A DNA stretch of 64,000 nucleotides from Hormiphora californensis (Eukaryota; Ctenophora; Tentaculata; Cydippida; Pleurobrachiidae), in contig CM035358.1 in NCBI GenBank assembly GCA_020137815.1, forward strand, positions 2,345,321 to 2,409,320. The letters are read 5' to 3'. Each line of letters starts with the position of its first letter. Within the stretch, counting starts at the first letter, position 1. The position numbers and the translations under genes are program-made. The notes beneath the pieces were generated by a model. The model ran no database searches and was not told where the DNA came from. It saw only the letters and a list, made by a program, of their open reading frames with translations. This document shows positions 53,301 through 63,908 of the stretch, in pieces.

Positions 53301-53775
53301 ACCTTTAAACACGATCATATCTTCTGTTGATGGTGTGTAAGATACCCCGTCCTTGTACTGCCGGTTAAAATCAAACCCGTGACTAACCAGAAACTTGAGA
53401 GCATCTGGTGAAAGGGGTTTAGTTAAATCCAAAATAAAAAGGCGCTCACTTGGGTTTTGTGATATTTCTCATGGCCCCCTCCCCGATGAGATACTTCATA
53501 TTTGGAGGTTAGGAATTAAAGAGAAACAGCGATTTTGCAGTATGTACTAATATTCAATTAAGAACAGGAGCTTTCGACTGATCTATGTCAGAAGTCTTCA
53601 GCTCCTGGAGGTTAGGAGTCAGAAGATGAACTCGAAAAGATCAAGATACTGGGGAAGGAGTTATTTAGTTATCTTCACGACGTCAGCAAATATTTGAGGG
53701 AGGGAGGGATCGAGACATAATCTGACAGAGAAACAGCTGTCAGGGAGGGAGAGATATAGAAAGATAGAGAGGGAG

Positions 53776-53816
<41 letters not shown>

Positions 53817-53916
53817 TAGAAAGATAGAGAGGGGGTGCGAGTCGGTTAGAGAGAGAGGGAGTGCGAGAGAGAGAGAGAGAGAGAGGGAGTGCGAGTCGGT
53901 TAAAGAAAGAGAGAGA

Positions 53917-54014
<98 letters not shown>

Positions 54015-56219
54015 GAGAGAGAGAGATCGAGATCAGAGCTTTAACCACTTTCAATACTGAGCTAGACGGACCAGATGGAGTTTATCAAAAATCAGAGATA
54101 AAGTATGAATTTGGCTAGAAGCCAACATATTCAATGGCTAGGGATAGCTATTATAATGAGAGATAGAGAGGAACTAGAGGCGTGAGAGCAGGCTCTAAAC
54201 CCTATACGGGGGTACGCATAATATGCAGTAGGCCGTAGAGAGGGTGATAGAGAGCGATAAAGAGAGAGAAAGAGAGAGAGCTTAGAAACCGATAATATAT
54301 AAAGATTCCAAAGGCTAAGACATAGAGGGACAAGATGCTTTCCCAGTCGAAGACAATAACGATACACATCCCGTGTGTGGCGACAAACAAACCTGGCCAA
54401 TATATATCTACCTGGCTCTACCGAACCCTCACAGAGCGCACAGTGCTACATTTACCTGGCTTACAAAGCATGGTGACAATACTGTGTAGCGGCAGACACA
54501 CCTCACTCACACTGTGTAGCGGCAGACACACCTCACTCACACTGTATGGCGGCAGACACACCTCACTCACACTGTATGGCGGCAGACACACCTCACTCAC
54601 ACTGTATGGCGGCAGACACACCTCACTCACACTGTATGGCGGCAGACACACCTCACTCACACTGTATAGCGGCAGACACACCTCACTCACACTGTATGGC
54701 GGCAGACACACCTCACTCACACTGTATGGCGGCAGACACACCTCACTCACACTGTATGGCGATAGACACACCTCACTCACACTGTGTAGCGGCAGACACA
54801 CCTCACTCACACTGTATGGCGGCAGACTCACCTCACTCACACTGTATGGCGGCAGACACACCTCACTCACACTGTATGGTGGCAGACTCACCTCACTCAC
54901 ACTGTGTAGCGGCAGACTCACCTCACTCACACTGTATGGCGGCAGACTCACACACTCATATTTACAAGCCTGCCCCTCAGACAGTAGACACCTTACTGCC
55001 ATCTCCATTTACCTGGCTCAACTGTATAAGTGTCCCGACTCAGCATCAGTACATTGTACGTCTGAACGTAGTAATGAGGTTCAGGGTCATCTTTAGTTAC
55101 CCTCCAGCAACTCACCCCCAGTGCAAGGACGGACCGTGATTTTGCAGCATCAACTATGGCTGTGTACCGGTCATCTACCTGCCTGAGAGATAGAGTTTTA
55201 GTTAACGGCGTGATGATCTTTAGGGAGTCAAAGTTTGATGATGATGAGTGTTGAGGCAGGTGTCAATGTATCATTTTAACATGGTGCAGGGCAGGAACCG
55301 ACCGAAATAAGTAAACAACCAATCAGAACTCGTTATTTAGGTCACGTGACTGGTTATCAGCCAATCAGGGATGGTGCAGGGGATGTCCCGCGGCTGCCCC
55401 CGTCTTGGGACGATGCTACAAAACAAACACTCAGTGTAATTACCTTAGGTAGTTTTTATGGGACCCAGCGTGGGGGCCGCCGTGGGACCTGAAATTATCA
55501 GATATCACTTGGTATGTTCTATTTTGTTTTTAAAAACAGGTCGCAGTTTTAGATGGTCGAGCAAGGTTATTACTCGACAACAGAGAAAGAAACAGTAACA
55601 TATTTTGGGCGACAAGTCCCATGTTCACAGTAAACAGTTGTAGTACATGTTAATATAAGGTTAGTTATATAACTTGATAGGGGGGGGGGGGCTAGTTACT
55701 TCGTACTACTTACTTTCGGTTTAGCATCTTTCGATCTCCAAGACCACTTAGCTCCTAGCGTAACGATATAATGGGTTAGTTGCGAGTCTGGGAGAGAAAT
55801 AGTCAGGAAGAGAACTAGAGAGATAAATACCAATCTCAGCATATAATACTCAAACACCACAGAAAAACGAAAATACTTAGCTGTTTTCGGTTTCGTCTCT
55901 GAGATCGTAACCAACAACAATTGTGCACTGTATAATTGAAATAAAGTCGGACACCGATTTACCCGGATGCTCAGGGAAAAGGCTTTTCCCGGTAAATCGG
56001 GGTCCAACTGTAGTCTGTACTGTCTGATTTATGGGTCCCTGATTTACATACCAAGTCGATGGCAATGAAGGAAGAATATTTGACGGAATGAAGGAGGGAG
56101 GGCCAGACCTCCCTGACATTACTGGCTAACACATCCACAATGGGGACCTGGATATCCGCTAATTTAGCAGCATTTGGTGCTGCAGCCCCGCCCTTAGTGC
56201 TACCATCCTCAGATGTCAT
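50342..56219 (-). CDS. TOE1: TOE1, DEDD-family 3' exoribonuclease/deadenylase (458 aa)
   Basis: Nuclear (Cajal-body) 3'-5' RNA exonuclease that trims adenylated 3' tails of snRNAs. Nine exons, minus strand: 56219-56052, 55754-55714, 55182-55013, 53404-53303, 52426-52320, 52115-51967, 51607-51454, 50950-50770, 50646-50342. The total is 1377 nt with consistent phases. N terminus: VPIVDV and WPSLL, then the first catalytic pair in AIDLELSGLG (D55, E57). Further acidic residues lie in HNGLIDLAF (D190) and in [10 protein letters not shown] (D223). SYLEY-type CAF1 sequence follows (TYLEYLFRK). A C3H zinc finger with spacing C-x8-C-x5-C-x3-H (C293, C302, C308, H312) follows, then a lysine-rich stretch (KKRKTDDKK) fitting a nuclear signal, [11 protein letters not shown], and a C-terminal [15 protein letters not shown] like the end of the human protein. 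Human TOE1 is 510 aa. The large third intron is full of repeats. Confidence 0.95.
53754..54030. repeat. (GA)n microsatellite in TOE1 intron 3
   Basis: About 280 bp of GA dinucleotides interrupted by repeated GTGCGAGTCGGTTA units, so the microsatellite has itself been tandemly duplicated. Confidence 0.9.
54479..54955. repeat. 30-bp minisatellite, about 16 copies, TOE1 intron 3
   Basis: Exact 30-bp periodicity of a unit containing GGCGGCAGACACACCTCACT and CACACTGTAT, with rare substitutions. Because 30 is divisible by 3, three forward frames and some reverse frames stay open. The long repetitive frames across it are not genes. Confidence 0.95.
55292..55370. mobile_element. hAT-type MITE, truncated copy 2 (TOE1 intron 2)
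   Basis: Matches the first 79 bp of the 109-bp hAT MITE; the last 30 bp including the right terminal repeat are missing. The truncated copy is bracketed by an 11-bp direct repeat ATGGTGCAGGG (55281-55291 and 55371-55381). Confidence 0.8.
55945..56009. mobile_element. Short pogo/Tigger-like MITE in TOE1 intron 1
   Basis: A 65-bp hairpin: AGTCGGACACCGATTTACCC at the left pairs with GGTAAATCGGGGTCCAACTG at the right, followed by TA. It is a minimal relative of the elements at 49728 and 62404. Confidence 0.6.
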
Positions 56220-56683
56220 GTTGACTGTTGTGTCACCCTGTAGGCGTAGGTGTTAGAGGGGCGGAGAGAGAGTACAGGGGTGGTAGGTCATGGTGTGTCA
56301 CCCTGAAGGCGTGGGTGTTAGAAAAAGGGGCGGAGATGGGGGCAAAGCCCGAAGGAACTGGAATTGGAGTGGTAATTAGGAGTCGGATTGGAGATAGGTA
56401 AAAAGAGTGGATTGGTGTGAATTATTCTTGACGTCATTGGGAATACTGAATAGCAGAGCTGACCGTGAGAACTCGACACAAAGAGGAGAAAACGGTATTT
56501 AGTGGCAGAGAAAGGCGTCTGAAGTAGGGGAGAGGGAATGTTGGGTATTTGACAAATTTAAAACAGTAATTTTACGTTTTAGAAACACATGTGAACAGTG
56601 TGAATCAATGTACTAGAAAACAGATCACAAAAACGCTCATAATAACTTAGTAAAAAACATCCAAGTTCCAACCTCTCATAACA

Positions 56684-58015
56684 TTACTCTCCCCTTCCTT
56701 TACCAGTGATAGGACAGGTCGTTGTCACAGTCCCAATTGAATTCGCCTGGTTGCCAGGCAACACAGGACACAAGTCTGCCAGATATTTTCCCTCCACATG
56801 ATGCTTACTCTCATCCGCGGCAGTCCGTTCCTTGAAGGCATATCCAATGGCCAGAAACCCGAAAATGATCGGCAAATACACCAAACTGAACCTAAACAAC
56901 TCCCGTGCCGTTTGTTTGTTTGGATCTTTGTAGAAGTTCCAGGCTAGATAGCTGAAGTAAGCATTGACAGCTAGGGAGTAGAACGAGAAGGAGCAATGTG
57001 AGATACCGGTAAAGGGGATCACCGCACAGAGGGGAATGAGGGCAAGGGTGTTCCGGAGGGAAACCAGAGCGTTTTTGGTTGTATCCACTACTGATAGCAT
57101 GTTATAACCCGCCCGGCAGTAATCCTGACGGACATTATGGGAGAGAGAGTTGAAGTGGGGGAACTGCCATAGGTACAGCAGACCACATAGGGTGAGTGCA
57201 CCCCAATCAAGGGTCCCAGTGGCTGCTGCCCAACCCATAGCAGGGGGTATCGCACCGACAATGGACCCCAACCACGTGTTGGCAACTGTGTAACGTTTCA
57301 TGGTGGTGTACACCCCCGCGTATAGGATGATATTAGCTGCCCCCAGAGCGGCAGTAAGAGGGTTAACTAGGTTGTAGAGGATCCCCACCCCGGTTAGACC
57401 AGCAGTAATACTGAATGTGATGCCATGTAGGGGCGAGATGAGGTGCCGTACCATAACCCTCTGTTTGCACCTGTCCATCTGGCTATCAAACGGTACCTCC
57501 ATTACTTGGTTACACGCATTAGCTGATGCAGAACACAGGAAGGTCCCTACTGTAAGGGCTGTAAAGCAGGTGAGTGACCCGTGAACGGGAGCAAAACCGT
57601 AACCCGCGAGGGCCGTCAGCACGACAAGAGTTGTAAGACGGGATTTAGAGAGTTGTAGGTAGAGGGATGGTAACTCCCGGAGGGAGGGTGATTGTTCCAC
57701 CCAGTAATCAGAGTTACTCAGCTTGTTATCAGTGTTGTTGCTACCATTTGGATCAATTTTAACCTCTGATTGGATCTTCCTTAAGATGTCAGAGATGTTG
57801 ATTGATTCGTTGGGTTGGTGAGGTAGGGGCGGGAAGACTGGTTTCTCGTACGATGGGAGAGATGATGAGGAGCGTTTATGGGGCACAATAATGCGATTAT
57901 TTGGGTTCTTGCAACAAACATGAATAGTTAATTGGTAATTAGTTGTTATCTTCCTCGTTAATTGGATGACTGAGAAGTTGGTCATAAAGTGCTTTTCCAG
58001 CGGTCGACGATACAT
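56684..58015 (-). CDS. COX10: COX10, heme O synthase (protoheme IX farnesyltransferase), 443 aa
   Basis: Inner mitochondrial membrane prenyltransferase that adds a farnesyl group to heme b, giving heme O for cytochrome c oxidase assembly. One uninterrupted coding exon, unusual among its intron-rich neighbours. UbiA-family motifs: NACNQVMEVPFDSQMDR (residues 166-182; Asp-rich prenyl-diphosphate/Mg2+ site), the second conserved loop with YTTMKRYT (about 236-243), then LWQFPHFNSLS. About eight or nine hydrophobic helices span residues 120-410. Residues 1 to about 50 are basic and rich in Ser/Thr/Asn, fitting a mitochondrial presequence. The frame is open upstream to 58225, but the Met at 58015 gives 443 residues, the length of the human protein, and is preferred. 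A CAG acceptor-like site near 58131 could end a 5' untranslated intron. Confidence 0.93.
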   Translation of the reverse strand: MYRRPLEKHFMTNFSVIQLTRKITTNYQLTIHVCCKNPNNRIIVPHKRSSSSLPSYEKPVFPPLPHQPNESINISDILRKIQSEVKIDPNGSNNTDNKLSNSDYWVEQSPSLRELPSLYLQLSKSRLTTLVVLTALAGYGFAPVHGSLTCFTALTVGTFLCSASANACNQVMEVPFDSQMDRCKQRVMVRHLISPLHGITFSITAGLTGVGILYNLVNPLTAALGAANIILYAGVYTTMKRYTVANTWLGSIVGAIPPAMGWAAATGTLDWGALTLCGLLYLWQFPHFNSLSHNVRQDYCRAGYNMLSVVDTTKNALVSLRNTLALIPLCAVIPFTGISHCSFSFYSLAVNAYFSYLAWNFYKDPNKQTARELFRFSLVYLPIIFGFLAIGYAFKERTAADESKHHVEGKYLADLCPVLPGNQANSIGTVTTTCPITGKGRGE

Positions 58016-58530
58016 CGCATTTCCTGAGAATACGTTGTGGTCATTGGGCGGGAATGGGAAGAAGGGGTGCTGTTTTGCTAATTGTCTGTCCTGCTGAACT
58101 TGCAGGTAGAAAGTTAGCTCGCACTGTTGCAAGGAAAAACATGGGTTAAATCGAGTGAAGACATGACTTATAAAATCAAATACACACAAAGTATTATTTA
58201 CATGATATAATACGAGAGAGATCACCTATTCAAGAATCTCTAAACCAACTAACATAGCTAAATTCCGCTCTCTTCAAATCTCTTTCCTCATCCTAAAATT
58301 GAAGTTACAAACCTTCAAAAAACCAACACGTTTAACTTGAATCAAGAACACATCATAATGTAGCGCTGGGTAATGACACACATTGCACTCTCTGTAACTC
58401 CCAGTTCATCTAATATACGGGGTGAATTTATCATCTTCCCCAATATATATAGAAAGTAGACACCTCTAAATCAAAGAATATCCTGACAATCACAGATCTA
58501 AAGAACCCCTAGTGGTGATGATTTACCCTG

Positions 58531-61500
58531 CTATATCATCGGATTACCACCGGGACTACTAGCCAGACTACTCTGTTCCTCCTCCACGGCAGCAGCTAGA
58601 ATGTCCTCATCACTGATCACATAAAAGTTCTCGCTCTCCTCCGATTGTTGGGTTGTTCTGATTGGTCGGTGAGGTGCTGATGACGTCATAGGTTTAGGTC
58701 CACTAGGCGGGGTCGGGTCCATCATGAAGGGCTGGGTCCGCTCTAATGTGTCATCCTTTGCACAGTAGCTCCGGATAACACGAGGAGGTCCATCTTCCTC
58801 CACACTCCCGTCCTCATCTTCCTCCTCTTCTACTGCAGCATCAAGGAGGTGCTGGCTCTGTGAACTACCCAGGGTGAAGAGACCCGCATCCGTTGCTAAG
58901 GTCCCATCTGTTGCTAGGGTTGCCATGGAACCCAGGGTAAACCCACCACCGTGGGTATCCATCGTGGACTGGTTTTCATCGAACAGCAATGCGGCATCTA
59001 GTCCCTCCGCCAGGGTATCATCCCCACGATCAATAGAGACATCACCCCCGGAGAGAGATGGTTGAGATTGGAGGATCTGATCCTCAGGGGGGAGATCATC
59101 AATTCCATAATCACTGTCCGATTCCGTGGATTCTGTTATCGGGGAGATAGCAGCGGGAGGAGGGACTGAGGAAGCTCCGTACCACCACCTAGAGATAGTA
59201 CCACCACCACCGGCTCCCCAAGTCAGAGTAGACGGCAGACCACGCAGATAGGAGAATGTCCTGAGAGTTGCAGAGGCGGTTGTGAGGTCTCCACCATCCA
59301 ACGCGACATCTGAAATGGAGGTGTCGTTATTGTTACTATGGTTACACAAGTTACAAGACATCCTGTCGTCAGGGGTACAGCATGTAATTAATTATAACGT
59401 GACAAGCTATCAGAGTTATAGTACAGTGGTTGGCACCCGCTATACGACACTAGATCACACATCAAATTCACAGTTTCATTCATCATCAACTTCACAGTTA
59501 CCAATTAGTAAAAATATCAATTTCTACCACCACCAGCTACTTTTCCTTTTAGGAGCTCTCTTTTTTTGAGAAATATCCTGGTTGCCATGCCGATAATCTG
59601 TACAGGAGATGTGAGGACAATTTCAATGGTACTGCATCAGAGTCAGGACAAGTTGGAGTATGTGACATATAAACGGACAGACAGACTGAGATTGCTGCAT
59701 ACCAAAATATTATATGGATGAATAATTTAAATCTTGACAGTTGACACCAAAATTATTTCTAGTTTGCTGATGTAATACAATGTTTTAAAACACACAGGAA
59801 CATAGTGCAGCTATTTTCTGATCGGTTCTGACACCCTTCCGCTAAACAATTTCCCACCTTTTTAAGTCAAATTAATTGATGGTTTAAGGTCTCGAATTAG
59901 CTCTTTCTCAACCTTCCTACGACTCTTGGTATCGGCTACTTGCGTTATAACATCTACCGTTAACAGTCTGGAGTGGTTACCATGGTTACCGCACATTCCA
60001 TCGTCATGGTAACACACCTCTCCCAGGTGGTACATTTCAAAGTGATTGGGTATGCCAATATTTCGCCCTCGCAACTTCACAGATCTCTGGTGTTCTGTGA
60101 CTCGGAGATGCAATGCCCTACTTGTCTCTCCAATGTACCACGCCCCACACAACACACACGTTAACCGATAAACGGTGTTTTTTAAGCGACAAGTTGCCCG
60201 GGGGATACGACATTTTGGGCACAGTGTGCTCTTGCTTTTAGGGATATTGGATGTCTTTGATGTTATCTTTCGTTTTAAATGGCTTTTAGTATAGGTAGGA
60301 GAACTAAATACTTGTTCTTGCGGTTCAGCCTGGTAATATGAAACTGCATTAGGAACACGAATTAATGTAAATATATTCATCAAATTATTGAGACTCTAGT
60401 AGAGTATTATAATCGCAATGTGGGCCGCAATATATGTTGCATACAATGTTATGGTATTATGTTGAGCGGGGAGATAGAAAGATGGAGAGATAGAAAGATG
60501 GAGAGATAGAAAGATTGAGAGATAGAAAGATAGAGAGATAGAAAGATGGAGAGATTGAGAGATAGAAAGATTGAGAGATAGAAAGATAGAGAGATAGAAA
60601 GATAGAGAGATAGAAAAATTGAGAGGGAGAGAAATTGAGAGGGAGAAAATTATAGATAGAGATGTACTATGCTGAGGTCAGAGGTAGGGATGCAGATGTA
60701 GAGACAGAGAGACAGAGAGAATATACTATATAGGGAGACAAACAGAATAGAAGTATATAGAGATAACTGATAACTGAAAAAGCATTTGCAGTGCATAATA
60801 TATGTAGGCTACATATATTATGCACTGCAAAGCACTTGCAAAATTGCATTCTAGATGATTCTCTATCGAACTATCGAATACCGCAATTTCTCATTTATAC
60901 AGTCCCATACAGGAGGTCGGTGCGTTCAAGTTGATCAAAAACTCGATAAAACCTCATTCTTACCGCATCAATTCCTTTATGACTTGTCTCTACCTTGATG
61001 CTCTCACCACCACCTGTACCTTGATACTCTACAGCTGATATATAATGTGAGCCGTTATTAGTAAAACACAATACATCCCCTATCACTCAGGACGAAGAGA
61101 TATCAAATAGCAATCTATGAGTTCTTGTTCTGGGTAAATGAGTTCTGGTTCTAGCTCTGGGTTAATGTTGCATTTCTTGGAACAGAGAACAATCTAATTT
61201 GACAAGGAGCCTAACTAGACTATTATTATACCCGGGTGGTATCATGAGACTTGGTATGCTTCCCAAAAAAAGAAGAAAGAACTCTTGCAGTGTAGGGCTT
61301 GTAATAAATAACGACATTTAGCAAAGCAGGACGGGGTTGCATCTACATAACCAACTAACCACTGTATAATCAACCATTAACCAATTGAACTAACGAATCC
61401 CAGTGCTCCAAGACCCCTGTACTAACTAACTAATTAAACTAAAACTCACCTCCATCCACCTCCTCTATGGTGCAAGACACCTTTACTAACTAAGTAATTA

Positions 61501-63484
61501 GTTAAAATAACCAACCAACTAATTAACTAATCAATTAAAACACTAAAACTCACCTCCATCCACCTCCTCTATGGTGGCAGTGTTAGCAGGTATGGCTGCT
61601 GGTGGAGGGGAGGTGAGGACAGTATACAGGTTATACAGCATGGATAGGGACATGTTGAAAACACCTACTATCTGAACGTGGAGAGTGGTGGGGGGAATTA
61701 GAAAATGGAAAACTTATCTTCCGGATTCTTTCGTATGCAATCTAAAATCAGGACTTTTTTAGGGTTGGAGTGCGTTGCACCCCTCTCTCTCATTCTTCTA
61801 CACACATACCAGGAACCGACCGAAACAAGTAAACAACCAATCAGAACTCGTAATTTAGGTCACGTGACTGGTTATCAGCCAATCAGGGACCAGTATTTCC
61901 TGATTCGGTCGGTTCCAGACACATACCTCTTCCTTGGTGACTTTCTTGTGCAGTTCATTGTACTTGATAGCCGGTAAACAGAACATGCCCCAGAATGCCA
62001 GCAGTAGGGTCGTTGTACTCGCCAGATAGGATAATACTATCGTTACCATGGCAACTGTGGTACCTGGTGAGGGAGTGTTGGTTGCCATAGTAACGTCTCC
62101 ATGATTTGGCAAGCTGCCATGGCACACAAAGAGAGCGAGGAAGAGAGAGCTAGAGAGATAAAGAGAGGAAATGGAAATTAAATAGCTCTCAGATATTGTC
62201 TTGACAACCACAAGTTCAGGGAAAAAGACTTACAAAGTGCAAAGTAAAACTGTGTTTTTCCCTGGGTTGACGTGTCCCTAATGTTAAGGAAAACTCCAGC
62301 AACAGAATTAAACATCCCCACCACCGATTCACACACTTCATCAGATCCTAGATAATAATTGGAGTGTGTTAGAACATTAAAACTCCGAGATATGACGGTC
62401 ATACAGTCGGACCACGATTTAGGGACACCCTCGGGGGAAAGGCTCTTGTCCACTAAATCGGGGTGTCCACTAAATCGGGGCCAAATAAGGTTAATTTCCT
62501 ATATCGGGGGAAAAAAAATCCTGTCCCTAAATCGGGGTGCCACTAAATCGGGGTCCGACTGTATTATGATGTAATTTATGGAAGTTATGTAGCTCACACC
62601 GCGCTCTATGATAGCTCGATAGCGAAATGTGGAAGGTGTTTAAAATTTAAAAATGGGAAATGTGTAATTCCCCCAAAAACCCCCTCACATATATTCTGTT
62701 ACCTGGTAGAGTCATCAGATCATGCTCAGTGATACCCAGCGCTCCATATAGAACATAACACGTGACCTTGCTCCCTGTCAACACGTGCTCAGCCATCATC
62801 AAGTTGAATGTCAGCAGACCGAGTACCAGGGTGGAGGTCAGGGGGACAGTTAGGCCAAGTAGAGAGTTGCAGAGGATACACAGGTTCAACCATATAAAGG
62901 TGTACCTGCGGAGATGAGATTTAGTTAGTTGTATTACCTGCAGAACATGTGGGTTTGTTCAACTTCAAACCCTTTTCATTTTTCACCGTGCCACGCCGGG
63001 TGCAATGAGAGGGGGCAAAAAGCATTTTCTGGAATATAATGAGGATTGAGGAAGTGGCTCCCTTTTTGAAAATACATATTATGTACTACTTTACGTTACT
63101 TTAAATCGTTTAAAGTAACGTAAATCATCATTTATGAGGAGTTTAATTCCACGGAAATTTTCCTCTCTGTCTCAGCATTTCGACATGTCATATATCAATC
63201 AATTCATCATGGGAGGCCGGAGGGGGGGGGTGGTAAAGAGATAACTTACAACGTTTATTCAAGCCCACAGGCCAATAAAAACGTCATAATAAGCATTAGA
63301 AATAATATCACACTTACGCCGATAGTTGCGGATTCTTCCACAGGGCAACATAACTGCCGCACTTGAAAAGGGGAGAAACAGGCCGGAGATAAGGAGATAT
63401 CTGGCTGCCTCGGATTATTGGGGGTCTTTGAGGGCTGGCTGAGATATCTAGCTCTGCTTTGATGAGTCCCCCTGCAGCAGGCAT
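58531..63484 (-). CDS. RETREG/FAM134-family ER-phagy receptor (505 aa)
   Basis: ER-membrane receptor that bends the membrane with a reticulon-homology domain and recruits ATG8/LC3 for selective autophagy of the ER. Six exons, minus strand: 63484-63318, 62905-62703, 62347-62234, 62063-61927, 61671-61554, 59309-58531. The total is 1518 nt with consistent phases. The start Met at 63484 is preceded by an in-frame TAG. The domain begins LWKNPQLSAYTFIWLN (about residue 48). It has a first hydrophobic hairpin (about 57-92), a cytosolic stretch with CESVVGMFN, and a second hairpin (about 163-195) ending CLPAIKYNELHKK, as in RETREG1-3. The long acidic tail ends with a LIR motif ENFYVI (473-478; core F-x-x-I) preceded by EESE. 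Human paralogues have a comparable C-terminal LIR, DDFELL. The family has three vertebrate members; I cannot say which is closest. Intron 5 carries a Penelope-type fragment and intron 4 a hAT MITE. Confidence 0.85.
59862..60383 (-). mobile_element. Penelope-like element fragment: GIY-YIG endonuclease domain
   Basis: A 173-codon open frame within RETREG intron 5, same strand. It has a Cys-rich linker (CPKCRIPRATC), then VYRLTCVLCGAWYIGETSRA with the GIY-YIG signature. The conserved Arg in LHLRVTEH, the His in the same motif, and the Glu in KVEKELIRDLKPSINL follow. The CxxC insertion and the C-terminal KPSIN match the endonuclease end of Penelope-like retroelements. The reverse transcriptase part is absent, as expected for a 5'-truncated insertion. 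The endonuclease residues look intact, so it may be young. Confidence 0.75.
60384..61553. other. Remainder of RETREG intron 5
   Basis: Contains a GATAGAAAGATGGAGA-type minisatellite (about 60471-60655) and a 42-nt perfect-looking hairpin around CATATATTATGCACTGCA (about 60787-60830). An open minus-strand frame lies at 60895-61086, and a second copy of the exon-5 end with its donor (about 61446-61480). Confidence 0.5.
61810..61918. mobile_element. hAT-type MITE, complete copy 3, inserted at the RETREG exon-4 splice donor
   Basis: 109 bp, nearly identical to the copy at 1876 over its whole length; the last two bases of the right end differ. It is flanked by a perfect 8-bp direct repeat ACACATAC (61802-61809 and 61919-61926). 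On the minus strand this duplication reads GTATGTGT and constitutes the first eight intron bases after the exon ending at 61927. Confidence 0.92.
62404..62561. mobile_element. Pogo/Tigger-like MITE in RETREG intron 2
   Basis: 158 bp with ends CAGTCGGACCACGATTTA and TAAATCGGGGTCCGACTG, flanked by TA (62402-62403 and 62562-62563). Internal repeats CACTAAATCGGGG occur three times. TA duplication and CAGT ends fit the pogo branch of Tc1/mariner. Confidence 0.8.
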
Positions 63485-63730
63485 CACATTGCGCTAGATA
63501 TAGGAAATGAGGTGTTTAGAGGTTGGGCTAGATAGGAAATAGAGGTTGGGAAACGCAAGTTATGGTTAGAGGGTCAGGGGTTGTGAGGTCGATGGTCATA
63601 TTATATCAGCGCCCTGTCTGCTGTCAGACTACTATGGAAAGATAGTGTAGACTAAAGGTCATAAAACTGAAATAATACTGTAAAAAGACAAAGACAAAGA
63701 AAAGCAGCACGAGACAGCAGCAGCTGCTTT

Positions 63731-63908
<178 letters not shown>

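Noticed and set aside
54335-55139. Long repetitive frames on both strands at the 30-bp repeat
   Set aside because: The period is a multiple of three, so several frames stay open together. The array lies in a TOE1 intron.
58016-58225. Upstream extension of COX10 by 70 codons
   Set aside because: Translation lacks presequence character near the Met at 58225 and gives a protein 70 residues longer than known orthologues; an acceptor-like site lies inside it.
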